A DNA stretch of 64,000 bases from Verrucomicrobiaceae bacterium UBA1938 (GCA_002336895.1 DDFC01000025.1:62001-126000), one strand, 5' to 3'. Numbered from the stretch's first letter, positions 46,504-55,600 are shown. The notes: generated by a model from the letters alone, not told the origin. Numbers and translations are program-made.

Positions 46504-46611
46504 GGTGTGCGGAGAACGATGGCGGCCGGGGGTGAATTTCGGAGAATCAGAGGTTGATATGAAAGGAATGGATTTGCGATGTGGTGCTTTAGCGCTCCTC
46601 TGCGACGCAGC

Positions 46612-47982
46612 ATGAGCAACTTCTTCAAGCTGCGTGAGCATGGCTCAAACATCCGCGCCGAGGTCATCGGTGGAGTGACCACCTTCATCACGATGGCGTA
46701 CATCATGGTGGTGAATCCGGCGATCCTGTCCTTTGCAGGCATTCCAACGGGGCCGAGCACGGTGGCGACGATCCTGACGGCGGTGGTGGGATGCGTGCTG
46801 ATGGGATTGATCGCGAACCGGCCCATCGCAGTGGCGCCCTACATGGGGGAGAATGCGTTTATTGCGTTTGGACTGGCGGCGCTGGGGATTGGCTGGGAGC
46901 AGCGGCTGGGGGCGGTGTTTGTGAGCGGGGTGCTGTTTTTGATCATCACGCTGCTGGGGGTGCGCGGCTGGCTGGCGAACTCGGTGCCAGCGGGGCTGAA
47001 GCACAGCTTTGCGGTGGGGATCGGGTTGTTTCTGGCGTTCATCGGCCTGTATGAGACGGGGATCGTGACGAGCTTTGTGGCGGGCATGCCAGCGCAGGCG
47101 CTGCAGGCGGATGTGCGTGGGCTGCTGCTGGCTCCGGCAGTGCCGGTGAAAATCGGGGATCTGCGTGATCCACAGGTGCTGCTGGCACTGGGAGGCTTTG
47201 TGCTGATGACGGTGCTCATGATCCGCAAGGTGCGCGGGGCGCTGCTGCTGGGCATTGTGGCCACGGCGCTGACTGGCGTGGTGCTGGGCTTTGGCCATGC
47301 GCCCAAGGCGGTGATGGCGCTGCCGTTTGCAGGTGAGTACGATCTGAGCCAGATCGCCTTCAAGCTGGATGTGACCAGCGCGCTGAAGCTGAGCTTTCTG
47401 CCGGTGCTGCTGACCCTGCTGCTGATGAGTTTTCTGGATACGCTGGGGACGCTGACCGGGCTCGGCGCTGCGGCGGATCTGCTGGATGAGAAGGGCAATT
47501 TCCCGCAGGTGGAGAAGCCGCTGCTGGTGGATGCGCTGACGTGCGTTTTCAGCGGGCTGGTGGGGACGTCCACCAGCGGGGCTTATATCGAGTCAGCGAC
47601 AGGGATCAGTGCGGGTGCGCGCACGGGGATGGCGGCACTGGTGACCGCGGGGCTGTTTGCGGTTTCGTTGTTTTTCATTCCACTGATCGAGCCGCTGCAG
47701 CAGCTGCGCTTTGCCTATGGCCCTGCTTTGATCGCCGTGGGGGTGCTGATGACGGGCTCTGTGAGGCGCATTGATTTTGACGACCTGACAGAATGGGTGC
47801 CGGCCTTTGTGACGATCGTGATGATGCTATTCACCTACAACATCGCCAACGGGCTGACTGCCGGACTGGTGGTGCATCCGGTGCTGAAGCTGGCGGCGGG
47901 ACGGGGGCGTGAGCTGAATGCGGGCACGGTGGTGCTGGCGCTGCTGTGTGCGGCGTACTATGGCTTTGGCCTGCCGCACTGA
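46612..47982 (+). CDS. NCS2-family purine permease (AzgA/PbuG type)
   Basis: A 456-residue membrane transporter with about 12-14 segments. The N-terminus (TEVIGGVTTF-like: AEVIGGVTTFITMAYIMVVN), APYMGENAFIAFG, and TSTSGAYIESATGISAGARTG match the AzgA/PbuG hypoxanthine-guanine-adenine permease family. It imports purine bases with protons. The start at 46612 removes an 11-residue extension lacking the pattern. No purine riboswitch is recognised in the upstream 108 bases. It is convergent with the ABCG-like gene, five bases between stops. Confidence 0.92.
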   Translation: MSNFFKLREHGSNIRAEVIGGVTTFITMAYIMVVNPAILSFAGIPTGPSTVATILTAVVGCVLMGLIANRPIAVAPYMGENAFIAFGLAALGIGWEQRLGAVFVSGVLFLIITLLGVRGWLANSVPAGLKHSFAVGIGLFLAFIGLYETGIVTSFVAGMPAQALQADVRGLLLAPAVPVKIGDLRDPQVLLALGGFVLMTVLMIRKVRGALLLGIVATALTGVVLGFGHAPKAVMALPFAGEYDLSQIAFKLDVTSALKLSFLPVLLTLLLMSFLDTLGTLTGLGAAADLLDEKGNFPQVEKPLLVDALTCVFSGLVGTSTSGAYIESATGISAGARTGMAALVTAGLFAVSLFFIPLIEPLQQLRFAYGPALIAVGVLMTGSVRRIDFDDLTEWVPAFVTIVMMLFTYNIANGLTAGLVVHPVLKLAAGRGRELNAGTVVLALLCAAYYGFGLPH

Positions 47983-47987
47983 GGGGG

Positions 47988-49805
47988 TCAGGAATCCCAC
48001 TGGCTGCGCTGCACGCCGATGAAGCACATACCGAGGCCCACCAGCACGTGGACAAAGAGGACAAAGCCTGCGATGGCCGGGCTGACCAGATCGGTGTCGG
48101 TGACCTGCTTGACCGCGTCATAAAAGGCGGTGCTGCGCATGCTGCTGAGGCTGCCGCTCCAGCTCCAGAAGGCGACGATGAGAGGCTGCACCCAGTTTTC
48201 CAACCAGCCCGGCAGAGTGAGGACGGCGCCTGAGAGCGGAAGCTGGAAGCCGACGAGGTAGATGCAGAGGATGGTGGCTTTTTCCGGCGTCTTGCTGAGG
48301 GCTGAGATGCCAAGGCAGACGCTGGTCATGGCAGCGGAGGCGAGGACGAGGAGGATCAGTTTTGTGATCAGGTCCCCCGGCAAGCCGCCTGTAACCATGT
48401 CCACGAAGAAGCCCATCCATAAACTTTGAGCGAGGACGAACATGCCGAGGAAGATGACCTTGCTGCCGATGTAGGCGAAGGGGTGGAGGCCGCCGAGTTT
48501 TTCGCGCTCCAGGATGAGACGCTCCGAGGCGATCTCGCGAGCGGCGTTGTTGCTGGCCATGAGCGTGACCAGCACGACCTGCAGCATGATGAGGCCGGAG
48601 ACGAGGCCGCCGGCCTTGAGCTGCTCCTCCTGGTGCTGGCCCCGCTGCTGGATTTCCTGCACGATATTGTCATCCTTATGAGTCGAGAGGGAGCGGAGAG
48701 GCTTGATCCCATCAAGGGCGAAAATGACGACAAGCAGGGGGAAGCCGACGAGCATGGCGAGGTGCATCCAGACCTGGGCCTTGTCCCGGCGAAAGATGGT
48801 GATGCGGCGGCGCAGGAGCTCGAAGAGCTGCGAAATCATGGAGGGCATCTCCACGGTGGGGATCTCGTGATGCTCGGGAGGCAGGGCGAGCTCCGGCTGG
48901 GCTACTGAGCGGCTCTCACGGACGTAGGTCTTGGAGGGGCCACTGCTTTTTTTGACTTCTTTCTCCGTGTGATGCGTGCTTTTGCCATCAAAGCCGTGGC
49001 TTTTGTAATAAGCGTCCCGGTGCTTCACCCAGGATTCTTGCCAGTCACCGGCTTTGCGCTCTGTGAGTTTGAGATAGACCTCTTCAGGGTGCTGCACGGC
49101 AAAGTAGTGCAGCATGGCGCCGGGCGGACCGTGATAGGTCAGCACGCCCTGGTACATGACCATGACGCTGTCGTAGGCATCCAGACTGGCGAGGCTGTGG
49201 GTGACATTGATGACCACACGCTTCGGGTGCCCGCGCGAGAGGACGCGCAGCAGGTCGGTGATCTCGCGCTCGGATTTGGGATCGAGTCCGCTGGTGACCT
49301 CATCACAGAGGAGGAGGCAGGGATCTGTGACGAGCTCGAGGGCCAGGCCGAGGCGGCGCTTCTGGCCGCCGGAGAGGACCTTGACCTGACGGTCAGAAAG
49401 GTGGGTCAGGCCTGTGACTTCCAAGATATGATCCAGTGCTGGAATGAAGTCCTCAGTTTGAGCCAGCTGGGTGCGCATGGCCATGGCGCTGCCGATGCTT
49501 TCCTCCACGGTCAGCAGGTCGTAGGCGATGCTGAACTGAGGGACGTAGCCGAGGTCTCCAGGATGGAGATCTTCCTCAATGCTGAGGTCTCGGCCATCCC
49601 AAAGCAGATCTCCGGAAGTCTGCTGATGGATGCCGGTGATGACCTTGAGCATGGTGGTCTTGCCGCAGCCGGAAGGGCCTACGATGGCAACCAGATGGGC
49701 GGGGGGGATATTGAAGCTGACCTCCCGAAGCAGGTGCACCGCAGTGTTGTTTTCCGAGTCCGGCGGACCATCGACTTCAAGACAAACGTTGTGTGCTTTG
49801 AGCAT
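47988..49805 (-). CDS. ABCG/White-type ABC transporter (ATPase and permease fused)
   Basis: A 605-residue half-transporter with the reverse order (nucleotide-binding domain first). Walker A GPSGCGKTT, signature LSGGQKRRLG and Walker B CLLLCDEVTSGLD are in the first about 230 residues. A long basic linker (about 280-340) follows. The ABC-2 permease part has about six membrane segments (about 350-600, MHLAMLVGFPLLVVIFALDG to FVLFVHVLVGLGMCFIG). Such proteins dimerise to export lipids or other hydrophobic molecules; the substrate is unknown. The ATPase-first order and overall plan are like eukaryotic ABCG proteins. It is divergent from the AsmA-like gene by 75 bases. Confidence 0.92.
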   Translation of the reverse strand: MLKAHNVCLEVDGPPDSENNTAVHLLREVSFNIPPAHLVAIVGPSGCGKTTMLKVITGIHQQTSGDLLWDGRDLSIEEDLHPGDLGYVPQFSIAYDLLTVEESIGSAMAMRTQLAQTEDFIPALDHILEVTGLTHLSDRQVKVLSGGQKRRLGLALELVTDPCLLLCDEVTSGLDPKSEREITDLLRVLSRGHPKRVVINVTHSLASLDAYDSVMVMYQGVLTYHGPPGAMLHYFAVQHPEEVYLKLTERKAGDWQESWVKHRDAYYKSHGFDGKSTHHTEKEVKKSSGPSKTYVRESRSVAQPELALPPEHHEIPTVEMPSMISQLFELLRRRITIFRRDKAQVWMHLAMLVGFPLLVVIFALDGIKPLRSLSTHKDDNIVQEIQQRGQHQEEQLKAGGLVSGLIMLQVVLVTLMASNNAAREIASERLILEREKLGGLHPFAYIGSKVIFLGMFVLAQSLWMGFFVDMVTGGLPGDLITKLILLVLASAAMTSVCLGISALSKTPEKATILCIYLVGFQLPLSGAVLTLPGWLENWVQPLIVAFWSWSGSLSSMRSTAFYDAVKQVTDTDLVSPAIAGFVLFVHVLVGLGMCFIGVQRSQWDS

Positions 49806-49880
49806 GCAGGTTAAATAAGTGGCTGACACTAGGCCGGGGTAAACTGCTCTGGCGATTAAAAAATTCAACCCGCCTCCACA

Positions 49881-51419
49881 ATGCAACGCCGCAACCGACC
49901 GGGCAAGCGTTCCCCCGCATCTTCTTTCCGCTGGCTGGGATGGCTGGCGGTGCTCCTCATCGTGTGCGGGGGAGTGCTGGTGATGCTGGCGCCATCACTG
50001 GTCACGGGCTACATCCGGGCGTATCTGCAGAAGGATGAATTTCGCCACAAGGCGGAGGCGCTGATGGCAGCGCGCACAGGTGGGAGTGCGCAGATGGCCC
50101 CGATCGTCTGGAATGATGACAGCGCCACGGCGGCTGATTTGTCGCTGGATTCTCCCAGCTGGAAGCTTGATGCGGGTGGACTGCATGCGACTTTGGATTT
50201 CGGGGCCATAAGGCACGGGAAGTGGAGCATCGAGAATGCCGGAGCGGATGATCTGAGCCTGAGCCGTATCGCATCTGCGGGCATGGAAAGCAGTGCCCCG
50301 CCAGAAGAGGAGGGGGCGTTTGAGGGGAGTGGCGACGGGATTCCGGTTTTTTTACGCCGCTACATCCCCACCAAGACGAGCATCAGGGGGGTTGAGGTGC
50401 ACCGATTTGCCTATGAACAGGGAGGATGGAAAATCGCCGACACGGAGCTTGCGCTGGGGGGCTGGCAAAGCGGGGAGGTGTCGGTTTCGGCCAAATTAAA
50501 CGGAGGCAAGCTGCGGACTCCGATCCAGGCCCCGGAGCAGAAGGAGCCACTGCAGTTTGACCTGACCAAGGCCACGCTGCGTGCCGGCGGGCGCCAGATC
50601 CAGGTGAATGATGCCACGCTGAGCTGGAAACAGAATTCTGAAGCGACATTGCGGGGATCGCTGAAATATGACACGGGGGCGTGGCAGGCATTTGTGCATG
50701 CCAAGGCGGTGCCACTGGACGAATTTCTGGACGCATGGTGGAAACAGCGTCTCAGCGGCAGGGTGGAGGGGGATGTGGAGTTGTCCGGCATGCGAGATGC
50801 GCCGGTGACCTGGAAAGCCAATGTGTCTCTGAAGGGGGGGGGGCTGAGCGGGCTGCCCATTCTCGACAAACTGGTGACCTACACGAACACCCAGCGATTC
50901 AAGCGCCTGGTGCTGGACATCTGCAGCGCCTCGGTGCACCCACAGGGGGATGCCCTGAGGATCGAAAACATCATCGTGCAGTCCAACGGACTGATGCGAA
51001 TCGAGGGGGCGATGAGCCTCCGAGGCCGAATGGTGGAAGGGGATTTCATGCTGGGAGTCACGCCTGAGACACTGAGCGGGATTCCGGGGGCTGAGAGCCG
51101 GGTCTTTGTGGATGCAGGGGCTCCTGGAGCGCCGCCGGGGCTCAAATGGGTGCGGGTGCATGTGGCAGGGACGATGGACGCCCCGCAGGAAGATCTTAGC
51201 AGCCGCCTCATGGGGGCTGCGGGCATGTCCCTGCTGTTTGACACCCCCGGGGTGGTGGTGGGGAAGGGGGCGGAGACCCTGCTGAAGCCGGTTCTGGGGG
51301 ATGATGCGGCCAAAATGCCCGGCAAAGTCCTCGATGGAGCCAGTGGTGTGATCGAGAGCGGAGTGAATGCCGGATCCGGACTGCTCAACAAGGTGCTGCC
51401 CCTTTTTCCCGGGAAATGA
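49881..51419 (+). CDS. AsmA-like envelope protein
   Basis: A 512-residue protein with one N-terminal membrane segment (LGWLAVLLIVCGGVLVMLAP) and a long periplasmic beta-rich region. Repeated strands such as GGLHATLDFGAIRHGKWSIE and LRIENIIVQSNGLMRIEGAM resemble the AsmA/YhdP-type bridge repeats (the SxSxxxGxMxLxG.. ending MSLRGRMVEGDF is typical). Such proteins may carry lipids between inner and outer membrane. The neighbouring ABCG-like transporter, divergently transcribed, could be a partner, which is speculation. A C-terminal tail of Gly/Val helices ends at residue 512. Confidence 0.7.
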   Translation: MQRRNRPGKRSPASSFRWLGWLAVLLIVCGGVLVMLAPSLVTGYIRAYLQKDEFRHKAEALMAARTGGSAQMAPIVWNDDSATAADLSLDSPSWKLDAGGLHATLDFGAIRHGKWSIENAGADDLSLSRIASAGMESSAPPEEEGAFEGSGDGIPVFLRRYIPTKTSIRGVEVHRFAYEQGGWKIADTELALGGWQSGEVSVSAKLNGGKLRTPIQAPEQKEPLQFDLTKATLRAGGRQIQVNDATLSWKQNSEATLRGSLKYDTGAWQAFVHAKAVPLDEFLDAWWKQRLSGRVEGDVELSGMRDAPVTWKANVSLKGGGLSGLPILDKLVTYTNTQRFKRLVLDICSASVHPQGDALRIENIIVQSNGLMRIEGAMSLRGRMVEGDFMLGVTPETLSGIPGAESRVFVDAGAPGAPPGLKWVRVHVAGTMDAPQEDLSSRLMGAAGMSLLFDTPGVVVGKGAETLLKPVLGDDAAKMPGKVLDGASGVIESGVNAGSGLLNKVLPLFPGK

Positions 51420-51463
51420 GGTGGTTGCACGAAGAGGATGTGCCGCTAGCATGATGCCTCGTC

Positions 51464-51880
51464 ATGTCTGCACATCCTCCCATTTCGTTTGCCGCCCGAG
51501 AGTCCAAGCAAGCCATCGAAGAAGGCATGCTCTTCGCCCCGAAGTTTGACGAGCATGGGCTGATGCCGGCGATGGCGGTGGATGCTGACACGGGCGCGCC
51601 GCTGATGCTGGCCTACATGAATGAGCAGTCGCTCAAAATGACCCTGGAACTGGGGCAGGCGGTGTATTGGAGCCGGAGCCGGAACCAGCTCTGGCACAAG
51701 GGGGCGACCAGCGGCGAGTTTCAGGAAATTGTCGAGATCAAAACGGACTGTGACCAAGACGCGCTGGTGCTGCGAGTGAAGCAGCATGGCGGCGGCTGCT
51801 GCCATACCAAGAGGGCAACATGCTTTTACCGGGTGGTCAAAGCCGCTGATGGGGAGGCCCTGCTGGAACCTGCTCCGTGA
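51464..51880 (+). CDS. hisI: Phosphoribosyl-AMP cyclohydrolase
   Basis: A 138-residue enzyme opening the purine ring of phosphoribosyl-AMP in histidine biosynthesis. Diagnostic motifs: MLAYMNEQSLKMTLELG, YWSRSRNQLWHKGATSGEFQ, then DCDQDALVLRVKQHGGGCCH, with zinc/magnesium ligands (Cys and Asp in DCDQD, Cys in GGGCCH). Length fits a stand-alone HisI without the HisE domain. It is not in a his operon in this window; the divergent-type arrangement places it after the AsmA-like gene and facing the small lipoprotein (12 bases between stop codons). Confidence 0.97.
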   Translation: MSAHPPISFAARESKQAIEEGMLFAPKFDEHGLMPAMAVDADTGAPLMLAYMNEQSLKMTLELGQAVYWSRSRNQLWHKGATSGEFQEIVEIKTDCDQDALVLRVKQHGGGCCHTKRATCFYRVVKAADGEALLEPAP

Positions 51881-51892
51881 ACCGGGCCACGA

Positions 51893-52087
51893 TCAGCGGC
51901 TGACAGGCACCATGCCACCGTAGCGGGCATTGCCCTCCCAAGAACGAGGGCGATTCCATGGGAGATTGCTGTCGTGGCTGTCAGGTCCGACCACTTTCTT
52001 GCGCTTGGGCTCGTCCGAAGCGCAAGAAGTAAAAGAGCACGCAGCCGTGACGGCCAGGAGCAGGGAGCAGAAAAAGCGTGTTTTCAT
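51893..52087 (-). CDS. Tiny lipoprotein
   Basis: A 64-residue predicted lipoprotein, MKTRFFCSLLLAVTAACSF then lipobox FTSC with Cys22. The mature part is about 43 residues, basic first (DEPKRKK) then proline/Gly/Asn-rich (LPWNRPRSWEGNARYGG). No family is recognised. It is the last gene of the minus-strand run 54050 to 51893, 25 bases after the coiled-coil gene. It may be an outer-membrane anchor for the two coiled-coil proteins. Confidence 0.65.
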   Translation of the reverse strand: MKTRFFCSLLLAVTAACSFTSCASDEPKRKKVVGPDSHDSNLPWNRPRSWEGNARYGGMVPVSR

Positions 52088-52112
52088 GACGCCGTTTTAT
52101 GCACTTGGTTGA

Positions 52113-52910
52113 TCAGTTTTGCACCAAGTTTTCGAGGATGACGTGGTCGCCGGGCATGATGACCTGACCGTTGGCGACGGCATCTGGGACGATGGAAGCC
52201 ATGGAATTTTTGCCTTCGACGGACATTACGCTGACTTTGCCCACCGTCTGAGCGCCACGGGTGACGATCAGCTTGGTCTGTTCGGTGAGGCCGCTGTCTT
52301 TGCCTGCATCGATGATGACGAAGCCCCAGTCATGATTCACAGCCACAACACGAGAAGAGAGGCTGTTGCGCTCGAAGTTCTTGCTGCGGTCCTTGATCTT
52401 CTGCATGACATCGTCGAGGCGCTTCTGGATGCCTGCCACCTTGTCTTCCTCTGCGGTGACTTCTTTTTTCTTGGCCTCGGCCTGAGCCTCGTATTCAAGC
52501 TTGTCCTTTTTGAGCTTGTTGATGCCTTCCACCATGGTTTCCGGGGTCATGCCCTTGGGGAGACCGCTGAGAAGACTGGCCTGCTCCTCCTTTTTCTTTT
52601 CTTTGGTTCCCAGATCCTGCTTGGTGCTGGAGATTTCGCTGGCGGTATTGGCGAGCCTGTTTTTCTGAGCCTTGAGTTTTTCGGCCTCAATGTCCATTTC
52701 GCTCTGAACACTGGCGATTTCAGCTTTGATTTTGGAGAGAGCTCCATTTGGGCTGAGCAGCTTGGTTTCTGACTGTTTTTCAAGCAGGATGCTGGCATTG
52801 ATCTCAGCGACTTTGGTGCGGACGCTGGCAAATTCGCGGCCGTTTTGATAGGCAAAGAAGCTGGCGACGAGGATCACCACGGCGCTGAGAATAAAAAGGA
52901 CTTTGGTCAT
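52113..52910 (-). CDS. Membrane-anchored coiled-coil protein B
   Basis: A 265-residue protein. One N-terminal membrane segment (VLFILSAVVILVASFFAY), a long coiled coil (about 30-175: KIKAEIASVQSEMDIEAEKL, EKKKEEQASLLSGL, QKRLDDVMQKIKDRS), and a C-terminal beta domain (about 180-265) with DWGFVIIDAGKDSGL and GDHVILENL. The C-terminal domain is homologous to that of the next gene (DWGFVxxxxGxxxGx, xVxRG, and a late GDxV). The topology fits a protein anchored in the inner membrane and reaching into the periplasm. Function unknown. It starts 51 bases after the other coiled-coil gene. Confidence 0.75.
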   Translation of the reverse strand: MTKVLFILSAVVILVASFFAYQNGREFASVRTKVAEINASILLEKQSETKLLSPNGALSKIKAEIASVQSEMDIEAEKLKAQKNRLANTASEISSTKQDLGTKEKKKEEQASLLSGLPKGMTPETMVEGINKLKKDKLEYEAQAEAKKKEVTAEEDKVAGIQKRLDDVMQKIKDRSKNFERNSLSSRVVAVNHDWGFVIIDAGKDSGLTEQTKLIVTRGAQTVGKVSVMSVEGKNSMASIVPDAVANGQVIMPGDHVILENLVQN

Positions 52911-52961
52911 GGGGAGGAAAATGGCGGGAGTAGTCGAGGAATAAGAAACAACCTGTCGCTT

Positions 52962-54050
52962 TTACTTGGCGGCAGGAGGAGCGGTGCCGAATGGGTCAGC
53001 AGTGCTGGGTGCAGGTGCGCCACCGGCAGGTGGAGTGGCTGCTGGTGCGCCAAAGGGATCGCTGCCCATGGCAGGTGCTGGTGCAGCTGGTGCCGGAGCG
53101 GCTGCAGGAGCACCAAAGGGATCGCTGCCCATGGCAGGTGCGGCTGGTGCCGGTGCAGCAGGAGCGCCGAAAGGATCATTGCCCATGGGGGCAGGAGCGG
53201 ATGGTGCAGCAGGGGCATCTCCGCCTGCGGCAGGAGCTGCGCCAGCGGGGGATTTGGCGGGTGCAGTATTGGCGCTTTGTTCGGCTGCCGCGACCACGAG
53301 GTCGCCAGAGCGAATATGGTCGCCATCGGAGAGGCTGCCTTTGACCAAGTCTGCCACGCAGGAATTGGGTTCAACGTCACGCACTTTAAGCTTGGCAATC
53401 ACGTTTTTGCCGCGCTTGACTTCGAGGTCTGCGTTGGCAAAGACGCCGCCGGCATTGCCCTTGTTGAGCACGACAAAACCCCAGTCGGTGTAGGAATGGG
53501 CGACTTTGGCGGTGAAATCACTGTCAACGACTCCGCGGCGCCCGCGGGCTTCGCGCTCTTCAGCAGCCTTTGCCTCTTCATTGAGCTTGTTGACTTTTTC
53601 CTGAGCGTAAGCCAGACGCTGGTTTTGAGCGGCGAGGGCTGCTTCAGCCTGGGTTGTTTCTTTTGTGATGGAGTCGATCTGTTCAAGCAGAGCCTTGATG
53701 TTGCCAGCTTCTTCGATCTGCTTCTGATTTTTTGAGATCACAGTGGCGATCTGGTCGAGGTTGGTCTTGACCAGGGTGAGCTCCTGTTCGGTGGACTGAA
53801 CCTTGCCGCTAGTTTCAGCGACGCTTGTCTTGGTGGCGTCCAGCTCCTGTTTGGCTGAGGCAAGCTGAGCCTCAAGGGCTTTTTTGCTCTCTTCAGCTTT
53901 GGCGATGTGGGCTTTGATTTCCGTCAGGTTGGCCTGGGTGTAGGTCTCGCGTTTGCGCTCCTCGACCAGCAGTTTTTGATTGGACCATGCGAAGTAGCAG
54001 GCGGTGCCAAGGCAGACGACTGAGAGGGCTGAGAGGATTTTCCAGAGCAT
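52962..54050 (-). CDS. Membrane-anchored coiled-coil protein A with DPFG repeats
   Basis: A 362-residue paralogue of the previous entry. It has an N-terminal membrane segment (LSALSVVCLGTACYFAW), a coiled coil (about 30-170: SKKALEAQLASAKQELDATK, shortened here), the same beta domain (about 180-265: DWGFVVLNKGNAGGV, NVIAKLKVRDVEPNSCVADL and GDLVVAAA), and an extra C-terminal tail of Ala/Pro with four copies of DPFG (MGNDPFGAPAA, MGSDPFGAPAA twice, ADPFGTAPP). The repeats look like a flexible binding platform. Function is unknown. It is the first gene of a three-gene run with protein B and the small lipoprotein. Confidence 0.78.
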   Translation of the reverse strand: MLWKILSALSVVCLGTACYFAWSNQKLLVEERKRETYTQANLTEIKAHIAKAEESKKALEAQLASAKQELDATKTSVAETSGKVQSTEQELTLVKTNLDQIATVISKNQKQIEEAGNIKALLEQIDSITKETTQAEAALAAQNQRLAYAQEKVNKLNEEAKAAEEREARGRRGVVDSDFTAKVAHSYTDWGFVVLNKGNAGGVFANADLEVKRGKNVIAKLKVRDVEPNSCVADLVKGSLSDGDHIRSGDLVVAAAEQSANTAPAKSPAGAAPAAGGDAPAAPSAPAPMGNDPFGAPAAPAPAAPAMGSDPFGAPAAAPAPAAPAPAMGSDPFGAPAATPPAGGAPAPSTADPFGTAPPAAK

Positions 54051-54188
54051 ACGAAAGCGCTATTATAGAGAATTAAGGATTCATTTTTTACCGGAAACGC
54101 TCGGATTCGACAACAGCAAATTTTCCGGTTTTTGCGCTTAGGGGTGGGAATCGTGCTTGTGCATGGCAGAGCCCGAGTCTAAACAGCA

Positions 54189-54285
54189 CATGTCAGGGGC
54201 CGCGGATGTTCAGCTTGCGAACCCCGCCAGGTCCTGACGGAAGCAACGGCAGCCTGCCTGTCCATGTCGCGGTTCCCTGGCACTT
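54189..54285 (+). ncRNA. ffs: Small signal recognition particle RNA (4.5S type)
   Basis: The conserved domain IV is readable on the + strand: GAACCCCGCCAGGTCC, a UGAC loop, then GGAAGCAACGGC, which is the internal-loop/hairpin core that binds Ffh. Outer arms pair: TGTCAGGGG (54191-54199) with CCCTGGCA, and CCGCGGATG with CATGTCGCGG, giving one long rod of about 95 nt. The tetraloop is UGAC instead of the usual GGAA. A weak promoter-like pair (TTGTGC at 54157 and TCTAAA at 54178) precedes it. It lies between two divergent minus/plus units and needs no coding partner. Confidence 0.93.
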
Positions 54286-54307
54286 ACTTTGTGGATGACC
54301 GTGAGTG

Positions 54308-55600
54308 CTACTGGCCGCCGGTCATGTCGATGCGGATCTGTTCTTCGATTGCATCCAGCTCGTCAGGAGAGATGCCATTTTCCCTCCAAGCCAAAGTTAC
54401 GGTGATACGGCCGGCATAGTCAGATGCAAAGACGCCCAGCCCGGGAGGTGTGCAGACGCTGGGAATGGTGCAAATGTTTTGCAATGCAGCGCCTGCAAAA
54501 TCCGAGCGCCCAGGCAAAAAGGCGCCTGTGTGAGAGTGAAACAGGCTGCAAATCTGACCCCGATTTGTCAGGCGTACGGCAGGGATGAATGCGCCCACGG
54601 GCATGTGGGATGCCAGGGTCATCAGGGCTTCAGAGGCTTGGGGAACGTTTTTTCTGGTGGACTCACGATACTTTTCCAAAACATGTGCAACCGACTGATC
54701 CATAGTGGTTAGAGTGGATGAGTTGAGGAAAAGCGGCAGGGAGCCCATGTGGTTGCCGAAAATCAGGTCCCGGCTACGACCACGGATCTGGACAGGCAAA
54801 TGCAGGTGGATTTCAGGGCTGATCCAGCCACGTAGCGAATGCAGCAGGTGTAAAGCGCGGGCCGCGACGGCTGCATGGAAGGGCATGTGCAGGAAATCTC
54901 CGCAGAGGGAGCGCAGACGTGCTGTAGCCTGCTGAGATTCCTGATCCGAAAATTCGATCAACCGGTAGGCGGGTGGCCCACCCTGGTGCATCCCCCGGGA
55001 CCAAGCTGAGAGGCAGCCTGCTGAGGTCATGGCATGAAGGCGGTCGATCAGTGGTTTGGCCTTACTATATAGGGAGGCAAAGCTTTCGCGCTTGGCGGGT
55101 GCCGCAGGCGGAGGTGGGCAGGCGCAAGATCCCGCAGCCAGTTTTTCCAGCAGGAGATTGATCCCGGTGCCATCGAGCAATGAGTGCCGCCAGGTCAGCA
55201 AAATGACGTGGTCATTTTCAGGCCCCCAGGGGAAGACCTCGATCCAGAGAGGGGTGGTCAGCTGGCTGCTCTCTGTGCGGCCGAGCAGTCTGAGGCGGAT
55301 TGCCGCCGAGTCGGGCGGGGCCGTTTGTGCAGGATGCCAGTGGATGGCGGGGGCGGGGATGGGCTGCGAGGGAGTCTCCCAGACCCACTGCCAGCCGCGC
55401 CACTGGCGTCTGAGCCGGGCGCCGAGCATGGGATGACAGCTGTGAATCTGCTCCCAAGCGCGGGTCAGGGCGTGTTTATCCGGCCTGCCGGAGAGTCTCA
55501 ACTGAGTCACGCCCCAATGCGTGCCCTGCCCGCTGCGGCGCATGAATGACTCAAGGCCGGAGAGGAAGAAATCGACTGAGGTGGCAGGCAGGAGGGGCAT
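54308..55600 (-). CDS. Stand-alone condensation/acyltransferase-like protein
   Basis: A 430-residue protein of the condensation/CoA-dependent acyltransferase superfamily. Evidence: an N-terminal half with VILLTWRHSLLDGTG, giving HxxxDG (His139, Asp143, Gly144), the catalytic motif, and a C-terminal half with RITVTLAWRENGISPDELDA. The FGNHMGSLPLFLN segment and GRSRDLIFGN also follow the pattern of NRPS condensation and alcohol acyltransferase enzymes. It is translationally coupled to an acyl carrier protein (TGATG, one shared base at 55600), which is its probable acyl donor. The product is unknown; an ester or amide is likely. No adenylation or ketosynthase gene is nearby. Confidence 0.75.
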   Translation of the reverse strand: MPLLPATSVDFFLSGLESFMRRSGQGTHWGVTQLRLSGRPDKHALTRAWEQIHSCHPMLGARLRRQWRGWQWVWETPSQPIPAPAIHWHPAQTAPPDSAAIRLRLLGRTESSQLTTPLWIEVFPWGPENDHVILLTWRHSLLDGTGINLLLEKLAAGSCACPPPPAAPAKRESFASLYSKAKPLIDRLHAMTSAGCLSAWSRGMHQGGPPAYRLIEFSDQESQQATARLRSLCGDFLHMPFHAAVAARALHLLHSLRGWISPEIHLHLPVQIRGRSRDLIFGNHMGSLPLFLNSSTLTTMDQSVAHVLEKYRESTRKNVPQASEALMTLASHMPVGAFIPAVRLTNRGQICSLFHSHTGAFLPGRSDFAGAALQNICTIPSVCTPPGLGVFASDYAGRITVTLAWRENGISPDELDAIEEQIRIDMTGGQ

